Shown here: piece by piece, positions 53,830 to 64,000 of the stretch
How positions within the stretch are numbered: position 1 is the first letter of the stretch
How the letters are laid out: the number at the start of each line of letters is the position of its first letter
Source: Hennigella sp049177155
GTDB lineage: Bacteria; Bacillota_I; Bacilli_A; Mycoplasmatales; Mycoplasmoidaceae
NCBI GenBank assembly: GCA_049177155.1
Contig: CP185407.1
Coordinates: forward strand, 552,205 to 616,204
DNA length: 64,000 nt
Direction of reading: 5' to 3'
The notes under the pieces: model-generated
What the model was told of the DNA's origin: nothing
Database searches by the model: none
The model's input: only the letters and a program-made list of their open reading frames with translations
Made by a program: the position numbers and the translations under genes

Positions 53830-54398
53830 TGAAACTTAAAACAATCCTAAAAATTTCTACACCTATAGCAATGGTTGGAGTAATGACTCCAATCATTACT
53901 TCTTGTGGTGGCAATTCATTCAGTTTTGAATATGGTGAAAACATAAATTGTTTAAAAAAAGAAAAAGGTGAAGGCGCAATACCTTACCATTCAATCAAAT
54001 CTGTTGCTAATGCTGCTAGAAAACATGCTGACAGATGCACAATTTCACCAATCTCTGTTACAACAATTAATAATAATTTAGAAACAAGCGATAAAAACTT
54101 CAAAAATTGTTATTTTGATTTGATTGCATCTATCACAATTTTAGGTACATATGATTCATCTAATCCAACTCCTATAAAAATTACTGATTGAAGTGATAAT
54201 TTAGGATCTCATACATTTTCATTTAAACTTTGATGAAATGATGTCGAACTAAAAAATATTGAAGTAACAAACGACTCTATTTATTATTATGCTCCTGCAA
54301 TTGGTGATCACATATCAATTGTTGTTCCTAACTCTGGTGGAGCTGATATTATGTTTCCATCATACACATATCAAGATTGTGTAGCTAGTGAAATATAG
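53829..54398 (+). CDS. Small lipoprotein, unknown function
   Basis: A 189-residue lipoprotein. The signal peptide MKLKTILKISTPIAMVGVMT continues to a lipobox with Cys at residue 26 (IITSC). The mature part has three or four further cysteines and no known domain. The start overlaps the rpsT stop. Under the standard code it would stop near 54191; read with TGA as Trp it continues to TAG at 54396-54398. Unusually for a surface protein, it is cotranscribed with rpsT. Confidence 0.72.
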
Positions 54399-54413
54399 AA
54401 GAAAGGATTAACC

Positions 54414-54896
54414 ATGGCTGATAAAATACTTTTAACAAAAGAAAAAGAACAAGAAATTAAAAAAGAATTAGAACGTTTAATTCAAGAAGAACGTCCTAAA
54501 GTTATTAAAGCAATCCAAGAAGCCAGAGAACAGGGTGACCTTTCTGAAAATGCTGACTATGATGCTGCCAAAAACAGACAAGCAGAAATTGAAGCAAGAA
54601 TTAAAGAATATGAAAACATCTTAAACTTTGCTGAAATTATTGATGACAAAGCATCAAAAAAAGCAGCTAACAAAGTTAAAGTTGGTACTAAAGTTAAAAT
54701 CTTGGATATGTCTGACGATGAAACATATGAATATGCTATCGTTGGTGAAGTAGAAGCAGATCCAGATCAAGACAAAATTTCTAACGTTTCTCCTCTAGCT
54801 ATGGCGGTTTTAGATCATGAAGAAAACGACATAGTTGAAATCAAAGGTGTAGAGAAACCTTATAAAGTTAAAATCCTAAAAATTTCCCGTTTATAA
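54414..54896 (+). CDS. greA: Transcription elongation factor GreA
   Basis: A 160-residue factor that stimulates RNA cleavage by backtracked RNA polymerase. The N-terminal coiled coil has the acidic tip region EQGDLSENADYDAAKNRQAE, and the C-terminal FKBP-like domain starts near residue 80 (VKVGTKVKILD). AAAGGATT precedes the ATG. Confidence 0.95.
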   Translation: MADKILLTKEKEQEIKKELERLIQEERPKVIKAIQEAREQGDLSENADYDAAKNRQAEIEARIKEYENILNFAEIIDDKASKKAANKVKVGTKVKILDMSDDETYEYAIVGEVEADPDQDKISNVSPLAMAVLDHEENDIVEIKGVEKPYKVKILKISRL

Positions 54897-54898
54897 GA

Positions 54899-54904
54899 TA
54901 TAAT
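54899..54904 (+). promoter_or_regulatory. -10 box of the tRNA cluster
   Basis: TATAAT 28 bases before tRNA-Tyr. A small hairpin, GCAC with GTGC (54911-54926), lies in the precursor leader. Confidence 0.45.
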
Positions 54905-54932
54905 GTAAAGCACGTTTAATTGTGCTATTCAT

Positions 54933-55017
54933 GGACAGATAGCGAAGCGGCCAAACGCAGCTGACTGTAAATCAGCCTCCCTCGGATTCAGTGGTTCAAA
55001 TCCACTTCTGTCCACCA
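54933..55017 (+). tRNA. tRNA-Tyr (anticodon GTA)
   Basis: Class II tRNA with long variable arm. Acceptor GGACAGA/TCTGTCC, anticodon stem GCTGA/TCAGC, loop CTGTAAA. CCA encoded at 55015-55017. Confidence 0.95.
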
Positions 55018-55022
55018 TTAAT

Positions 55023-55097
55023 TGGGTTGTAGCCAAGCGGTAAGGCATCAGATTTTGATTCTGACATGCGTTGGTTCGAATCCAACCTACCCAGCCA
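55023..55097 (+). tRNA. tRNA-Gln (anticodon TTG)
   Basis: Acceptor TGGGTTG/CTACCCA with one T-T mismatch, anticodon stem TCAGA/TCTGA, loop TTTTGAT. CCA encoded at 55095-55097. Confidence 0.94.
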
Positions 55098-55102
55098 ATT
55101 AT

Positions 55103-55177
55103 GTCCCACTAGCTCAGTGGTAGAGCATTTCACTTTTAATGAAGGGGTCCGGAGTTCGAGTCTCCGGTGGGGCACCA
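55103..55177 (+). tRNA. tRNA-Lys (anticodon TTT)
   Basis: Acceptor GTCCCAC/GTGGGGC, anticodon stem TTTCA/TGAAG region with loop CTTTTAA. CCA encoded at 55175-55177. Substrate of LysS at 5567-7045. Confidence 0.95.
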
Positions 55178-55182
55178 TTTAT

Positions 55183-55268
55183 GCTGAAGTGGCGGAATGG
55201 TAGACGCACAGGACTTAAAATCCTGTGGTAGCAATACCGTGAGGGTTCAAGTCCCTCTTTCAGCACCA
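55183..55268 (+). tRNA. tRNA-Leu (anticodon TAA)
   Basis: Class II tRNA with long variable arm. Acceptor GCTGAAG/TTTCAGC, anticodon stem CAGGA/TCCTG, loop CTTAAAA. CCA encoded at 55266-55268. A possible TrmL substrate. Confidence 0.95.
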
Positions 55269-55273
55269 TTGTT

Positions 55274-55347
55274 GCGGGTATAGTTCAATGGTAGAACTAT
55301 AGCCTTCCAAGCTATTAATGTGGGTTCGATTCCCATTACCCGCTCCA
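55274..55347 (+). tRNA. tRNA-Gly (anticodon TCC)
   Basis: Acceptor GCGGGTA/TACCCGC, anticodon stem TAGC/GCTA, loop CTTCCAA. CCA encoded at 55345-55347. Last tRNA of the five-gene cluster. Confidence 0.95.
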
Positions 55348-55361
55348 ATAAGGACAACTTA

Positions 55362-55386
55362 AACCAGGCAAGCCCTGGTTTTTTCT
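55362..55386 (+). terminator. Terminator of the tRNA cluster
   Basis: Stem AACCAGG with CCTGGTT, a 5-base loop and a T run. It ends the tRNA transcript before the glycosylase gene. Confidence 0.8.
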
Positions 55387-55420
55387 TTTGTTTCAAATTA
55401 AAACTCTTATAATTTCATAT

Positions 55421-56044
55421 ATGAAAAATCCATATTTCAAGTTTATTCAAATTGATCCAAAGATAGTGGAATCATTTATTAATAAACATCCAAGTTTAGA
55501 AACTTTTATCGATAAGACTAAACCTTTTTATGTTCGTGTAACTAAAAAGATTTATGCTGGATTAATTCATACAATTATTTCTCAAGATGAAACAAACGCA
55601 AATGTTTTAGTGATTTGAAACCAATTAGTGGATGCTGTTAAAAAGGTCAGTGCTAAAAGAGTTAGTAAACTAACAGATGAACAATTATTAAAAATCTTAG
55701 GTAAGAAAGCAGAACTAATTAAAAGAATAACAAATGATGTAATAAATGGGAATTTAGATTTAAAAACATTATCTAAACAACCTGAAGCACTAATCTATGA
55801 TACTTTAAGATCATATCAAGGTTTAAACATTAACACTATTCAAACATTTGCTTTGTTTAGTTGTTTTAAACAAGATGTATTATGTGAACATGATCTAGAC
55901 TTTATAAAAGGATTGAAAATCTTTTTAAATAAACAAAAGATAGATGAACAAGATATAAATCATATTAAAATAGAATATAGAGGACAATTAACCTTATTTA
56001 GTCTTTGTATGTGAAGATTAAATAACGAAAGGTCAGGAAATTAA
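55421..56044 (+). CDS. AlkA-like HhH-GPD DNA glycosylase, degenerate hairpin
   Basis: A 207-residue protein matching the HhH-GPD fold of 3-methyladenine glycosylases. The helical core begins PFYVRVTKKIYAGLIHTIIS with LIHTIISQ (usual form ISQQ), includes the KILGKKAELIKRI region, and has the catalytic Asp in CEHDLDFIKGL. The usual LPGIGPWTA hairpin is replaced by YQGLNINTIQT, so DNA binding may be altered. It is coupled to argS by a TAATG overlap. The start ATG is 55421. Two TGA codons are Trp (VIWNQ, MWRLN). Confidence 0.72.
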
Positions 56045-57720
56045 TGAATTTAAAAAACGAATCTGTTGTTACATTTATTAAAGAAGAGATCTTAGCTGCA
56101 ATTAGAAAGTTTGAAGCTAAATATCATGCAACTCAACCAATTGTTGATTTTGCCAATATAAATGTAGACAAAACAAGAAACTCTAAATATGGAGACTTTA
56201 CAACTAATGTTGTATTGTCTTTACAATTAGGTAATGTTAACAAAATTGAAGCAGCTAAAGAAATAGCTGAATTAATTAATCCTAACTCTTTTGCTAAAAT
56301 CGAAGTTGCAGGTCCTGGCTTTATTAACTTTTATTTAAATGATTTAACTAAACAATTATTATTAGAAGCAATTGATTCTGAAGGCGACAGTTACGGTCAA
56401 CTTAAGAAAAAGAAACTATGATACAACATTGAATTTGTATCAGCTAACCCTACAGGGTTATTACATATTGGCCATGCACGTAATGGTGCTTATGGAGATT
56501 CATTAGCTAGAATCTTTGAAGCTAATGGTATTAAAGTAGATCGTGAATACTATATTAATGATGGTGGAAACCAAATTAATAAATTAGCTTTATCTGTTTT
56601 AATAAGATATTTACAAGACTTTGGTAAACCAGTAGAACTACCAGAAGATAGTTATCATGCTCAAGAAATCATTGAAACAGCTAGATTACTAAAATATCAA
56701 TATAACGACAAGTTTGTTAATACTAAATTCGATGAAAACAAAATTTTAGATGAAGAAGCAAATAAGATTATTGGTACTTTATCTAAAAACTACTTATTAG
56801 GTATTATTAAAGACCACTTAGCTAAGCTAGATGTGAAAATGGATTTATGATCTCCAGAATCATATATCTATGAAAACGACTTGATCAATAAGGCGTTTGC
56901 TAAACTATCTAAGTTCTTATATGATGCTGATGGTGCTAAATGATTAAAAACAACTGAATATGGTGATGACAAAGACCGTGTATTAGTTAAATCTGATGGT
57001 AACTATACATACTTCACTCCAGATATTGCTTACCATAACTTAAAGTTATCTAGAGGTTATGACAAGATCTTTAATATATGGGGTGCTGATCACAAATCAT
57101 ATGTTGACCGTATGTCTACAGCCATCCAAATGTTAGGATTTAAAAAAGAACAAATGCATGTTTGTATTATGCAAATGGTTCAACTAACTAAAAATGGACA
57201 AGAATTTAAAATGTCTAAACGTACTGGTAACAGCTTTACAACAATTGACCTAATCAACTTAATTGGTAAAGATGCTGCTAGATGATATTTAGTTAACCAA
57301 TCTCTAGATTCACATATCACTATTGATATTGAAAAAGCTGGTAAGAAGAATAATGAAAACGGTTTATTCTATGTTCAATATGCTTATGTAAGAATTAAAC
57401 AAATCCTTGCTAAAGTTCAAGTTAAGAAATTTAAAGCTATGAATTTATTAACTCACAACATAGAAAAAGAACTTATTAACCAAATGTTCTTCTTTATGCC
57501 AACAATTGAAAATATTGGTAAAACATATGAAGTACATAAAATGTGTTTATATTTAACTAACTTAGCTAAATTGTTCCACACATACTATGAACAAGTAAGA
57601 ATAGGTGATGGTCAAGATAAAGATTTAATAGGTCAAAGACTATATCTAATAGATTGTGTAGCTACAGTAATCAAGAATGGTTTAAAACTAATTGGTGTTA
57701 ATGTAGTTGACAAAATGTAA
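56044..57720 (+). CDS. argS: Arginyl-tRNA synthetase
   Basis: A 558-residue class I synthetase. The N-terminal Add-1 domain (about 1-115) is followed by the class I motif LLHIGHARNGAYGDSL, then GADHKSYVDRM and KMSKRTGN, and a C-terminal anticodon-binding helical domain. TGA Trp codons split it under the standard code. The start overlaps the glycosylase stop. The partner tRNA-Arg(CCT) is at 35056. A terminator follows. Confidence 0.95.
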
Positions 57721-57744
57721 AAAAGAGCTATTTGCTCTTTTTTT
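57721..57744. terminator. Bidirectional terminator between argS and the PQ-loop gene
   Basis: Stem AAAAGAGC with GCTCTTTT and a 5-base loop. It begins right after the argS stop. The PQ-loop gene stop (57728-57730) lies at the loop edge. Confidence 0.75.
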
Positions 57745-58720
57745 GTTGTTTCTTAGCTGCTTTTTTAGCTAATCTTGCTTCTATCTTAGGTGCAAGAATT
57801 TGTTTTGTATAGTCAAGTTCAGAAAGATGATGTCTTCTTGCGGCTTTTCTATTTTTCATCTTAATAATCATGATTCCATAGTTAACAATTAAACCATTAA
57901 AGAATACTCCACCGCATGATTTTCAATCAAATGAGCCTGGAATCATTGTAACAGATAATAACAATGCATAAAGGAATGAAATAGTACAAGCAATTGGTAA
58001 GAAGACAGCTCAATTTTGAGATATACCAGATGTATCACGTTTCTTCAAACATTGTACAAATTGTGGTCAGCTAAGTGCTTCTCATGCTGCTGCACCTATA
58101 AAACCAAGAACAGTTATCATTGTGTCATCCATTGGGTAACCAACAGGATCTTGTTTAACTAATGGTCTAGTGTAAATAGTAAATAATATTGCAAATAAAG
58201 CAAGAATTGCAATAGCAATTGTTAAATATAAGATAAGAGGGAAATATTTTGATTTAGATCTGCGATATCCAGAGTCAATATATTCTCTATGTTGTTTGTT
58301 TGTTAAATAAGTAGCTAATTCAAGTTCAGTTTTGTGCAATTTCTTAGCTAATCTCATATGATAGGCTTTTATAGTTAAAATTGTAGAAGCAAAAACAATA
58401 TCACCTACATAGTATGTTAAAATAGGGACAATCATTCATTGGTGCAATGTTGGAGATGCAGACCATTTAGCATTGCCCATAGCATTTTGAAAGTAATAAG
58501 TAAAACCTCATGCTGCTGACACAAGACCCATGATAACAAAAATTAAATATGTTCAAATTGATGTTCCACTAGTATTTTTAGTTTTTGCAATAACATATAG
58601 TTGTGAAATTGCTATAACTAATGACATTGCAAGCGAAATGCAACCGACAGCAACGCAAATTGCTTCACCCGCTATACTAGTAGCGCTTTCATTAATGCTT
58701 GCAAAAATAGAAAAATTCAT
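57728..58720 (-). CDS. PQ-loop repeat membrane protein A (full length)
   Basis: A 330-residue membrane protein with two PQ-loop repeats. The first has SQLYVIAKTKNTSGTSIWTY near residues 41-60; the second has WPQFVQCLKKRDTSGISQNW near residue 230. About seven membrane helices and a Lys-rich C-terminus are predicted. PQ-loop proteins include SWEET/SemiSWEET sugar carriers and lysosomal amino-acid exporters; the substrate is unknown here. A TATAAT box lies 10 bases before the ATG. It is the closest paralogue of the gene at 58758-59627. Several TGA Trp codons are present. Confidence 0.78.
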
Positions 58721-58730
58721 TATTAGTAAA

Positions 58731-58736
58731 ATTATA
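58731..58736 (-). promoter_or_regulatory. -10 box of PQ-loop gene A
   Basis: TATAAT on the minus strand, 10 bases before the ATG at 58720, without a ribosome-binding site. Confidence 0.45.
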
Positions 58737-58757
58737 TACAAAGTATATAATTTTTAA

Positions 58758-59627
58758 TTATTTATGTGGTTTTATATATTTTTTTGTATATTCTCAATCA
58801 GAAAGACCAAAACTTTTTGCTTTTAATACATTCTTGATTTTTAAGATTAAAACTGCAGTATTAATAATCATTCCGCTGCATATTAGTGAAGCTATTACAT
58901 TTCACCATCCTGTAGAAATAGCCAAAAACAAATCATATGAGAAGCATACAACACATGATAATGGTAAAAAAATAGCTCACGCAAGAGAAATACCACTTGT
59001 GTCTTTAGTTTTCATGCATTTTATAAATTGTGGCCAACTCATTGATTCAAAGAAAACTGCAGCTACCACATTAAGAACAAGAACTGACGTAGCAAATCTT
59101 TCATATTCTTCAATAGTAATTTGTTTTGGTATACCAATGAAATACAATATTAGCACTATGGCAACACAAACCATCAATGCTATAAATGAAATAATAATCA
59201 AAGGATAAAACTTTTTAAGTCAGCTATCTCCTTTTTGTTTATCAAATAATATTTTTGAATATTCCAATTCAGTGATGTTTAATTTTTTGCAAATTCGTAA
59301 GTGTTTTATTTTATAGAATAAAATAAAACCAACAAGAACAACGTTAATAAAATTGCTTAATATTGCTGGTGTTAGTGCTGAAACATGTAGAACAATGTTT
59401 GTTACATCGCTTGGTATATATAAAACATTAGCTACGTAATTTACAGTAGATCATGTGATTCATAAAAAAGAAGCAACCATAAACAATATGTATGTTGTTA
59501 ATGATGTACCACTTGTGTTTTTAGTCTTTAGAATTGAATACAATTGTGGTGCTTCAATTGCAATCGACATAAAGATTGAAATATTGCCAAAAATTAAAGA
59601 TAATATATCGGCTGTAATTGGATTCAT
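58758..59627 (-). CDS. PQ-loop repeat membrane protein B (full length)
   Basis: A 289-residue membrane protein with two PQ-loop repeats: EAPQLYSILKTKNTSGTS near residues 25-42 and MSWPQFIKCMKTKDTSGIS near 205-223. A middle basic segment (KIKHLRICKKLNITELEYSK) separates the halves. The C-terminal KIKNVLKAKSFGLSEWEYTK repeats this middle motif. It lies 8 bases after the TetR gene; its -10 box overlaps the TetR stop. Function is transport-related by fold only. Confidence 0.78.
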
Positions 59628-59633
59628 TTACAA

Positions 59634-59639
59634 ATTATA
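59634..59639 (-). promoter_or_regulatory. -10 box of PQ-loop gene B overlapping the TetR stop codon
   Basis: TATAAT on the minus strand, 6 bases before the ATG at 59627. The TetR TAA occupies 59635-59637. Confidence 0.45.
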
Positions 59640-60204
59640 AATCTTTTCTAATTGATTTTAATGAATTTCAAATTGACAAAAAACGATAATCTTGCTGACT
59701 GTTCATTCTTTTAATTATTAAAAGAATGATGCTATATGTAATTACATCAGATAAAACATTTAATGTCATAGAATCATTGTTAATTAATAATTTGATTTCT
59801 TGATGAATATAAAATCTTGTAACAGTTAATAAAACATTTATATATGAGTGTTTTATACCATCTGTATTCATCTTGTTTAATGAATTATTAATAATTTGTT
59901 GGTTATCTGCAACAAACTCACTCATTGTTTTAATTAAATATCCTATTAATTGTTTTAAATTAATTGGTTTTAATTTAATGGGGATTGGTAACTTATTTTT
60001 TAATTGTTCTCTAACAGCTCATTCTAGTAATTGATCTTTATTGCCAAAGTGGTGATAATAAGTCATTGGTGTAACATCTGCTTGTTTACATATATCTAGT
60101 ACTTTAACTTTTTGTGGTGTTTTCATTATTTCAAAAATTGCACCAGATAGTGCAAATCTTGTTTTAATAATTCTCTCATCTAAATCTTCATATTTGTATT
60201 TCAT
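59635..60204 (-). CDS. TetR-type transcriptional regulator
   Basis: A 189-residue protein. The N-terminal HTH (residues about 10-55) reads TRFALSGAIFEIMKTPQKVK then VLDICKQADVTPMTYYHHFG and NKDQLLEW, typical of TetR/AcrR family regulators. The C-terminal part is helical, for ligand sensing and dimerisation. The start at 60204 lies after AAGGAG. It is flanked by PQ-loop genes, which are the natural candidates for its targets, though no operator was identified. Confidence 0.78.
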
Positions 60205-60260
60205 AATCTTCTCCTTATGGGGTGAATTATATTTATGAAATATAAAGTAAAAAACAAATA

Positions 60261-60290
60261 AAAAACACACTTGATTTCAAGTGTGATTTT
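60261..60290 (-). terminator. Terminator after the PQ-loop half-gene pair
   Basis: Stem CACACTTGA with TCAAGTGTG flanked by A and T runs on both sides. It lies 3 bases after the stop at 60293. Confidence 0.75.
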
Positions 60291-60292
60291 TA

Positions 60293-60718
60293 CTATTTTT
60301 TGTCTTTTTGAATGCGTGCTAATGGTTTTAAATATTTTTCATAATATTCAATTTCAGTCATACCTAGTTTTTTAGCAGTAATAATATGTTTTACTTTTAA
60401 TATCATTACACCATAGGCTGAAATTAAACCATTAATAACTGCAGGTAACAACATGCTTCACATAAAGCTTCCATCATGATTTAAACAAATAACAAAGAAA
60501 ATTAAATCATAAATAGTAATTAGTGTATTAGTAATTGGCAATATAATTGCAAAGAAAGTACTATATGATGTTGTATTTTTTGTTAACAAACATTTAATAA
60601 ATTGACTTACAGTCATTACCAAGAATGCAACACATGAAATAACTGAAACAATAATCAATCAACCTCATGGACCAGTGATTTCATTTATAAATTGTTCTCA
60701 AGGAGTAAGATGATGCAT
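60293..60718 (-). CDS. PQ-loop half-protein D (matches the C-terminal half of protein B)
   Basis: A 141-residue membrane protein with about three helices and a single PQ-type loop (SQFIKCLLTKNTTSYS; the Pro is replaced by Ser). Its C-terminus ILKVKHIITAKKLGMTEIEY resembles the end of protein B. It starts 2 bases after the stop of the neighbouring half-protein, with AAAGGAGAAG overlapping that stop. It may pair with half-protein E as a heterodimer. Confidence 0.7.
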
Positions 60719-60719
60719 A

Positions 60720-61124
60720 CTATCTTCTCCTTTCACGTTTTGCTTTTAACAATCTTTCAGCAAGTTGCATTTCATTAATGTGATATTGTTTACATAGTTT
60801 TAAATGACGCAACTTAATTGTGAAAGAGATAGCATTAACTGTTACGTTTAATACATTAGTTAAAATGTTTGGAACTAATGATAGTCATGCTCACATAGTA
60901 GAATCTGGTCTTTCTTGCATTGATCTGATAGCATTACCAATACCTCATGAACCCATTAAGGCTGCAGAAGTGATAAAGGCTATATAAGCAATAACCGTCA
61001 TTGATGCTGTGTTCTTAGTTTTAATAATTTTTATAAATTGTGGGATTGCATACGAGCAAACACAACCAAAAATTGTTCAACCAAGAATAGTAGCCCCTAG
61101 GGCTAGAATTTGTTCTAAATCCAT
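60720..61124 (-). CDS. PQ-loop half-protein E (matches the N-terminal half of protein B)
   Basis: A 134-residue membrane protein with one PQ loop (YAIPQFIKIIKTKNTASM) and three or four helices. It ends with the basic motif KLRHLKLCKQYHINEMQLAE, which corresponds to the middle segment of protein B. The ATG at 61124 was chosen because it gives the full first helix. It starts 17 bases after the nifJ stop and could share that transcript. Confidence 0.7.
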
Positions 61125-61141
61125 AATCTTATATTTTTGTC

Positions 61142-64000
<2,859 letters not shown>

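Noticed and set aside
58834..59208. Plus-strand frame opposite PQ-loop gene B
   Set aside because: It is a shadow of the real gene; the minus-strand protein has conserved PQ-loop motifs and a promoter.
57728..61124. PQ-loop repeats as a tandem DNA repeat or mobile element
   Set aside because: Similarity is at protein level and limited to short motifs; no direct DNA repeats, inverted ends or transposase are present.

Overview
This window comes from a small-genome Mollicute that reads UGA as tryptophan. In-frame TGA codons occur throughout conserved genes exactly where Trp is expected (end of rpsN as KKASW, end of rpsH as YIW, rpoA HNW, rplB, secY, argS, nifJ), so many proteins look broken under the standard code but are intact under code 4. 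The DNA is AT-rich, genes are tightly packed, and junctions often overlap. The order potA-potB-potC-potD-tsaD-metK, the rpsT/fmt neighbourhood and an S10-spc-alpha cluster without rpmD all recall Mycoplasma and Ureaplasma. Pyruvate:ferredoxin oxidoreductase and rubrerythrin suggest an anaerobic or microaerobic, host-associated lifestyle. The species cannot be named from this window.

Layout. 1-11386: parE (cut by the left edge), pncB, a membrane protein, then leftward rpe, a degenerate AsnA-like protein, lysS, a DJ-1 family protein, an ATP-grasp enzyme, metG and an anchored extracytoplasmic protein. 11467-26750: the leftward ribosomal superoperon from rpsJ to rplQ, including secY, adk, map, infA and rpoA; several of its proteins carry Ala/Lys/Glu-rich tails. 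26971-34991: a BspA-like leucine-rich-repeat lipoprotein, ridA, prs, two small cytoplasmic proteins, and a heterodimeric ABC exporter.

35056-40463: tRNA-Arg, a monoglyceride-lipase-like hydrolase coupled to glycerol kinase, a KtrB/TrkH potassium channel protein, trmL, and rubrerythrin behind a perfect palindromic promoter. 40483-50116: a trigger-factor-related chaperone, a DivIVA-domain protein, metK controlled by a SAM-I class riboswitch with its own terminator, then tsaD, potDCBA and a double-HAD phosphatase. 50203-57720: hrcA with a CIRCE-like operator, an unknown protein, fmt, a membrane-anchored protein, rpsT, a small lipoprotein, greA, a five-tRNA cluster (Tyr, Gln, Lys, Leu, Gly), an AlkA-like glycosylase and argS.

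57728-64000: a PQ-loop membrane-protein cluster (two full-length proteins and one split into two half-proteins) with a TetR-type regulator, then nifJ, which runs off the right edge.

How the parts work together: most of the window is translation machinery (ribosome, tRNAs, synthetases, fMet cycle, tRNA modification). The metabolic genes support scavenging: glycerol from lipids, nicotinate to NAD through PRPP, polyamine and potassium uptake, and pyruvate oxidation to acetyl-CoA. No CRISPR array, insertion sequence, prophage or rRNA gene was seen, and no gene-free stretch exceeds 300 bases.
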